Part shown: in pieces, positions 61,135 to 64,000 of the stretch | Position numbering within the stretch: position 1 is the stretch's first letter | How the letters are laid out: each line of letters opens with the position of its first letter | Assembly (NCBI RefSeq): GCF_009914315.1 | Contig: NZ_CP042596.1 | Location: forward strand, 4,526,001-4,590,000 | Source of the DNA: Granulicella sp. WH15 | Lineage (GTDB): Bacteria > Acidobacteriota > Terriglobia > Terriglobales > Acidobacteriaceae | DNA length: 64,000 bases | Direction of reading: 5' to 3' | Notes under the pieces: model-generated | What the model was told of the DNA's origin: nothing | Seen by the model: only the letters and a program-made list of their open reading frames with translations | Databases searched by the model: none | Translations under genes and position numbers: made by a program

Positions 61135-62073
61135 TTAAGATGCAGGCGCGGCTTCAGGGGTGCGTGGCGGCGGCGGCGGACCTACGCTGATCTCGGCCTC
61201 CATCGTATGCGAGTCGCCCGGAGCAATCGTGACGCTATCCGCGCCGGTATTGGCCGTCTCCACGCAGACGAAGTGCTCCCAGCCATCGGCAGGCAGGTCG
61301 CCGAGAACGAGATTCCACGGGTTCCAGACCACGGTAGTGGCCGAGTTGGCCTTCCTGTTGTTGATGTCGGTGGCCGGGTTGCCGGTCTTGATCGTGCAGG
61401 TCGCCTTATGACCCGGGAAGACGCGGTCGGTCGTCTCGGTGATCTCGAGCGGCTCCTCGGGCAGCCGCTTGAGCGCCATCTTATCCATCTTGTCGATGTA
61501 CTCCGCGCCCTCAAGCCCGGTGATCGACACCTTGCGCACGTCCGGCACGGCGAAGTAGGTGTGCAGCGCCTCTTCGATGTGCATCGGCCTGTCGCCCAGG
61601 TTGGCGACGGCCAGCCGCAGCTTCAGCGTGCGCCCGATCACCAGCTGGTAGGCCACGCGGAAGTGGTCGAAGCCCAGCGAGCGCGAAAGCTCGGTCGGCC
61701 CCAGGGTCAGGCTCAGGTGCACCTGTTCGCGGCCCGCGCCGGGCACCAGCGCCGCAAAGGCAACGTCCCAGCTCTGCGTCCGGGCGAAGCCGTGCGACGG
61801 GCCGGGCTTGCCGTCCGCGCGCGGTCCGAACCACGGGAAGCAGATCGGCACGCCGCCCCGGATCGCCTTGCCCTCCGCAATCTCGGTGTTGGGGCTAAGG
61901 TAGAGCACCGGATCGTGTCCGGCGGGCTGCCAGTGGGTCACATGCGCGCCATGCAGGTAGATCGTCGCGGTCGCGGACGAGCTGGTGACCTGCGCCCGCA
62001 CCATCCCCTCGTGCTCCTCGAAGGCCAGCACGCCGTCCAGGCCAAACTCTTCATTCAGCTTCTTGATATCCAT
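61135..62073 (-). CDS. D-hexose-6-phosphate mutarotase (YeaD-like aldose 1-epimerase)
   Basis: 312 residues from the ATG at 62073; the frame is open far upstream (to 62691), antisense to the next gene. Galactose mutarotase fold of the YeaD group: TIYLHGAHVTHWQPAGHDPV, LSPNTEIAEGKAIRGGVPIC, FPWFGPRADGKPGPSHGFAR with active-site His, EALHTYFAVPDV, and a late VWNPW. Interconverts anomers of hexose-6-phosphates. C-terminus ends in a Pro-rich tail (VGPPPPPRTPEAAPAS). Operon with maf. Confidence 0.9.
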   Translation of the reverse strand: MDIKKLNEEFGLDGVLAFEEHEGMVRAQVTSSSATATIYLHGAHVTHWQPAGHDPVLYLSPNTEIAEGKAIRGGVPICFPWFGPRADGKPGPSHGFARTQSWDVAFAALVPGAGREQVHLSLTLGPTELSRSLGFDHFRVAYQLVIGRTLKLRLAVANLGDRPMHIEEALHTYFAVPDVRKVSITGLEGAEYIDKMDKMALKRLPEEPLEITETTDRVFPGHKATCTIKTGNPATDINNRKANSATTVVWNPWNLVLGDLPADGWEHFVCVETANTGADSVTIAPGDSHTMEAEISVGPPPPPRTPEAAPAS

Positions 62074-62142
62074 ATCCAACACGAGTGTAGAACGCTCCGG
62101 GCGCTCCGTCGAACCGGCCCATATCCGCTTATTCTTTAATTC

Positions 62143-62754
62143 ATGAGGACTCGTTCCGCTCTGCTCTGCCTGCTGTTCCTGCTGCTGACTGCCGCACGCC
62201 CTGCCTCCGCTGTCGAGGTCAAGGTCTCGGCCCAGGCGCTGGAGCGCACGCTCATCAACCAGCTCTTCGTCGCGCCGGAGGGGCGGTACTACGTCAAGGG
62301 GAATCCCACCTCTCCGTGCTTCGTCTACGCCGACCGGCCCGAGGTCTCGTTCCGCGACGACCGCGTGGTGGTGAAGGTGCACACCCGCGCCAAGCTGGGC
62401 ACCAGCCTCCGCGGAGCCTGCATCGGCGTCTCGCTCCAGACCAACGCGCAGGTCTCCTTCATCCCCGAGGCTGAGGATGAGTCGGTGGGCTTCCGCGACG
62501 CGAGGGTGGAGAGCTTGAGCGACGGCTCGATTCCGGGGATGAAGGAGCTGAACTTTCTGCTGATCCCGTTTCTGAGCGGCAAGCTGCCGCAGCAGATGAA
62601 GGTGAACGCCGCCGAGCTGATGCGCAAGCTGCTGGTGAACTCGCAGCAACAGACCGGATATGCGTTGACGTTGAGCCGTTTGAAGCTGCACTCAATGCAG
62701 GTGAACGGGCAATCGCTGGTGGTGGATATGGACGCCAACCTGGCGGTAAATTAG
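62143..62754 (+). CDS. Hypothetical secreted protein (possible lipid-binding SMP-like fold)
   Basis: 203 residues. Signal peptide (RSALLCLLFLLLTAARPASA). Mature part is beta-rich with alternating strands: VEVKVSAQALERTLINQLF, GRYYVKGNPTSPCFVYAD, VSFRDDRVVVKVHTRAKLG, ACIGVSLQTNAQVSFIPEA, then an amphipathic stretch ELNFLLIPFLSGKLPQQM and a final LQVDMDANLAV-like strand. Two cysteines may form a disulfide. The pattern recalls YceB/DUF1439-type periplasmic lipid-binding proteins, but I do not recognise the family. Divergent from the mutarotase gene (69 bp); module A follows its stop. Confidence 0.65.
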   Translation: MRTRSALLCLLFLLLTAARPASAVEVKVSAQALERTLINQLFVAPEGRYYVKGNPTSPCFVYADRPEVSFRDDRVVVKVHTRAKLGTSLRGACIGVSLQTNAQVSFIPEAEDESVGFRDARVESLSDGSIPGMKELNFLLIPFLSGKLPQQMKVNAAELMRKLLVNSQQQTGYALTLSRLKLHSMQVNGQSLVVDMDANLAVN

Positions 62755-62820
62755 CCTTTCACGCGAAGCGTCGAGAACCGCACGAAGTGCCGCCCGCCCG
62801 GCGGGAGGGCGCTTTTGCGG
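62755..62820 (+). repeat. Dispersed repeat, module A
   Basis: CCTTTCACGCGAAGCGTCGA, GCAC-GAA-GTGC, CCGCCCGCCCGGCGGGAGGG, CGCTTTTGCGG. It exactly fills the gap between the stop codons of the convergent secreted-protein and endonuclease genes. Confidence 0.85.
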
Positions 62821-63522
62821 TTATTCGACTTTCGCCTTACCCGTCGGGCATACCTGCAACAACGGACACCCCTTGCACTGCGGCTCGGCGAAGGTGCAGA
62901 GCTTTTGCCCGTGCAGCTTGATGAGCGAGTGGTGCTCATCGAGCATCGCCGCGTCCCACTCCTCGGGCACCAGCCGCATCAACCGCTCTTCGGTGATCGC
63001 TGCGTCGGCGCGCGGCGTCAGCTTCAGCCGCTGGGTCACGCGCAGATGGTGCGAGTCCACGCACAGGGCACGTCGGCGCAGGGTCGAAAAGTTCACCACC
63101 GCCGCCGAGGTCTTGGGGCCGACGCCCTCGAACTGCTCCAGCCACTCGCGGATCTTGTCGGTCCGGTAGCGAGCCAGAAAGTCCAGCGTCAACGAACCAT
63201 AGCGCGCCGTAATCTGCTGCAACGCGATCTTCAGCCACGGGGCCTTGGTCTCGGGAAAGGTAACGGCGGCGATGGCCTGCTCGATCTCGGGCACCGGCGC
63301 ATCGCGCAGATCGTCCCAGCTCGCATAGCGGGCCTCGAGGTCGCGCACCACCTGGTGCGAGACCTCGGTCTTGGTCCGCGACGAGAGCAGCGAGTAGATG
63401 AACTGCTTGAGCGGGTCCCAGGGCTCGCGCGGCTTGGGCTTGCCATAGTACTCGAGCAGAAGCTGGTGGATCTCGGGCAGCCGGTGGTCGGCCGGAGACG
63501 GAAAGAGTGAAGCAGACTGCAT
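62821..63522 (-). CDS. Endonuclease III-like DNA glycosylase
   Basis: 233 residues. Helix-hairpin-helix FEGVGPKTSAAVVNF with the catalytic Lys (~136), catalytic Asp in CVDSHHLRVTQRL (~155), and the C-terminal [4Fe-4S] loop C-x6-C-x2-C-x5-C (LCTFAEPQCKGCPLLQVC). A base-excision repair enzyme removing oxidised pyrimidines, or a member of the closely related Nth-like subgroup; the GVGPKT rather than GVGRKT box and the long N-terminus suggest a paralogue rather than canonical Nth. Confidence 0.88.
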   Translation of the reverse strand: MQSASLFPSPADHRLPEIHQLLLEYYGKPKPREPWDPLKQFIYSLLSSRTKTEVSHQVVRDLEARYASWDDLRDAPVPEIEQAIAAVTFPETKAPWLKIALQQITARYGSLTLDFLARYRTDKIREWLEQFEGVGPKTSAAVVNFSTLRRRALCVDSHHLRVTQRLKLTPRADAAITEERLMRLVPEEWDAAMLDEHHSLIKLHGQKLCTFAEPQCKGCPLLQVCPTGKAKVE

Positions 63523-63545
63523 CGCTTAAATCTATTCCACCCGCG

Positions 63546-64000
63546 TCAGTTCCGGGTAATTCCGATCTCGCGCCGCCCCTCGGAGGCGATGCCCCACGCC
63601 ATGCGCGGCGTGTTGTGCGCCAGCCCCAGCGACCCGTCTGGTCCCATCACGATGATGCCGCCGTGCCCGCCCAGCCGTTTGTGCAGATGCGCAATCGCGG
63701 CTTCGGCGGCCTGCTGCGGCGTGGCCCCGGCGGCGACGCGATCCACCGCCCACTTGCCCAGCACCAGCTTCATAATCGGCTCGCCCCAGCCGGTCAGTGA
63801 CGTCGCCGCCGACTCGTTATCCGCATAGCAGCCGCAGCCGATCAATGAGGAGTCGCCCACACGCCCCGGCAGCTTATCCAGCGTGCCGCCGGTCGAGGTT
63901 CCGGAGGCCAGGTTGCCGTCGGCGTCGAGCGCCGTGGCTCCCACGGTATCGTGACTGTCGAGCGGGCCAGCCATCGGCGCGCCCGTGAAGGTCGTATCGC
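63546..64000 (-). CDS. Isoaspartyl peptidase/L-asparaginase (N-terminal nucleophile family), partial
   Basis: The frame is open to the window end, so the alpha subunit is missing. Visible is the beta subunit: the autocleavage/catalytic Thr in SHDTVGATALDADGNL, TSTGGTLDKLPGRVGDSSLI with substrate-binding Arg/Asp, IGCGCYADNESAATSLTGWGE, and the C-terminal GGIIVMGPDGSLGLAHNT. The enzyme self-cleaves before the Thr and hydrolyses isoaspartyl dipeptides or asparagine. 23 bp downstream of the endonuclease start region, same strand, so the two may be cotranscribed. Confidence 0.92.
   Translation of the reverse strand, partial: DTTFTGAPMAGPLDSHDTVGATALDADGNLASGTSTGGTLDKLPGRVGDSSLIGCGCYADNESAATSLTGWGEPIMKLVLGKWAVDRVAAGATPQQAAEAAIAHLHKRLGGHGGIIVMGPDGSLGLAHNTPRMAWGIASEGRREIGITRN

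Overview
The window looks like a chromosome segment of a high-GC Acidobacteriota bacterium, most likely Acidobacteriaceae (Granulicella/Terriglobus/Edaphobacter-like). The basis is Oar-type TonB-dependent receptors with an N-terminal carboxypeptidase-regulatory domain, an acidobacterial VWFA-related secreted protein, PQQ and GMC dehydrogenases, a DUF5715 protein, and strongly G/C-ending codons. This is inferred from gene content; there is no rRNA in the window to confirm it.

Layout. 0-5.4 kb: end of a TonB-dependent receptor, then a plus-strand set for periplasmic sugar/alcohol oxidation (PQQ dehydrogenase, Tat-exported gluconate-dehydrogenase subunit-3-like protein, GMC flavoprotein, monohaem cytochrome c). 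5.6-9.1 kb: minus-strand AraC regulator, secreted amidohydrolase and secreted alpha/beta hydrolase. 9.7-16.5 kb: SDR with an ArsR regulator, FmdE-like protein, thioesterase, VWFA protein, LysM/YidB pair, RidA, MsrB, ribosomal protein L28 and tRNA-Val(GAC). 16.6-19.2 kb: a PRISE-type SDR and an epimerase, divergent from a TetR regulator. 19.4-28.1 kb: pgsA-like gene and an iron-sulfur cluster (iscR, iscS, iscU, iscA, hscB) interrupted by a foreign-looking two-gene DUF2335 cassette, a pseudokinase-SPOR membrane protein, an aldo/keto reductase and a DUF6624 protein. 28.4-33.6 kb: DUF5715 protein, cytochrome lipoprotein, glycosyltransferase, and an M20-like lipoprotein with altered metal ligands. 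33.8-45.5 kb: gyrA, a complete Oar-like receptor, a second GMC oxidoreductase, a multi-PAS histidine kinase and YceH. 45.8-50.6 kb: DUF882 protein, the tonB-exbB-exbD-exbD energy module that would power the receptors, and a lower-GC pair (Cys-rich secreted protein plus a beta-barrel). 50.8-57.2 kb: secF, secD, yajC, a stand-alone TonB-C protein, tgt and a hypothetical protein. 57.3-64 kb: MFS transporter, ribulokinase, a YeaD/Maf operon, a secreted hypothetical protein, endonuclease III and a partial isoaspartyl peptidase.

The most striking non-coding feature is a set of about 19 dispersed composite repeats, nearly all at gene 3' ends. They are built from a few modules (here called A, B, C, D). 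Module A carries two tiny hairpins with GAA triloops whose stem bases change in compensatory pairs between copies, which points to selection on structure or to mobilisation as palindromes. I see no CRISPR array, insertion sequence, transposase, prophage or rRNA operon.
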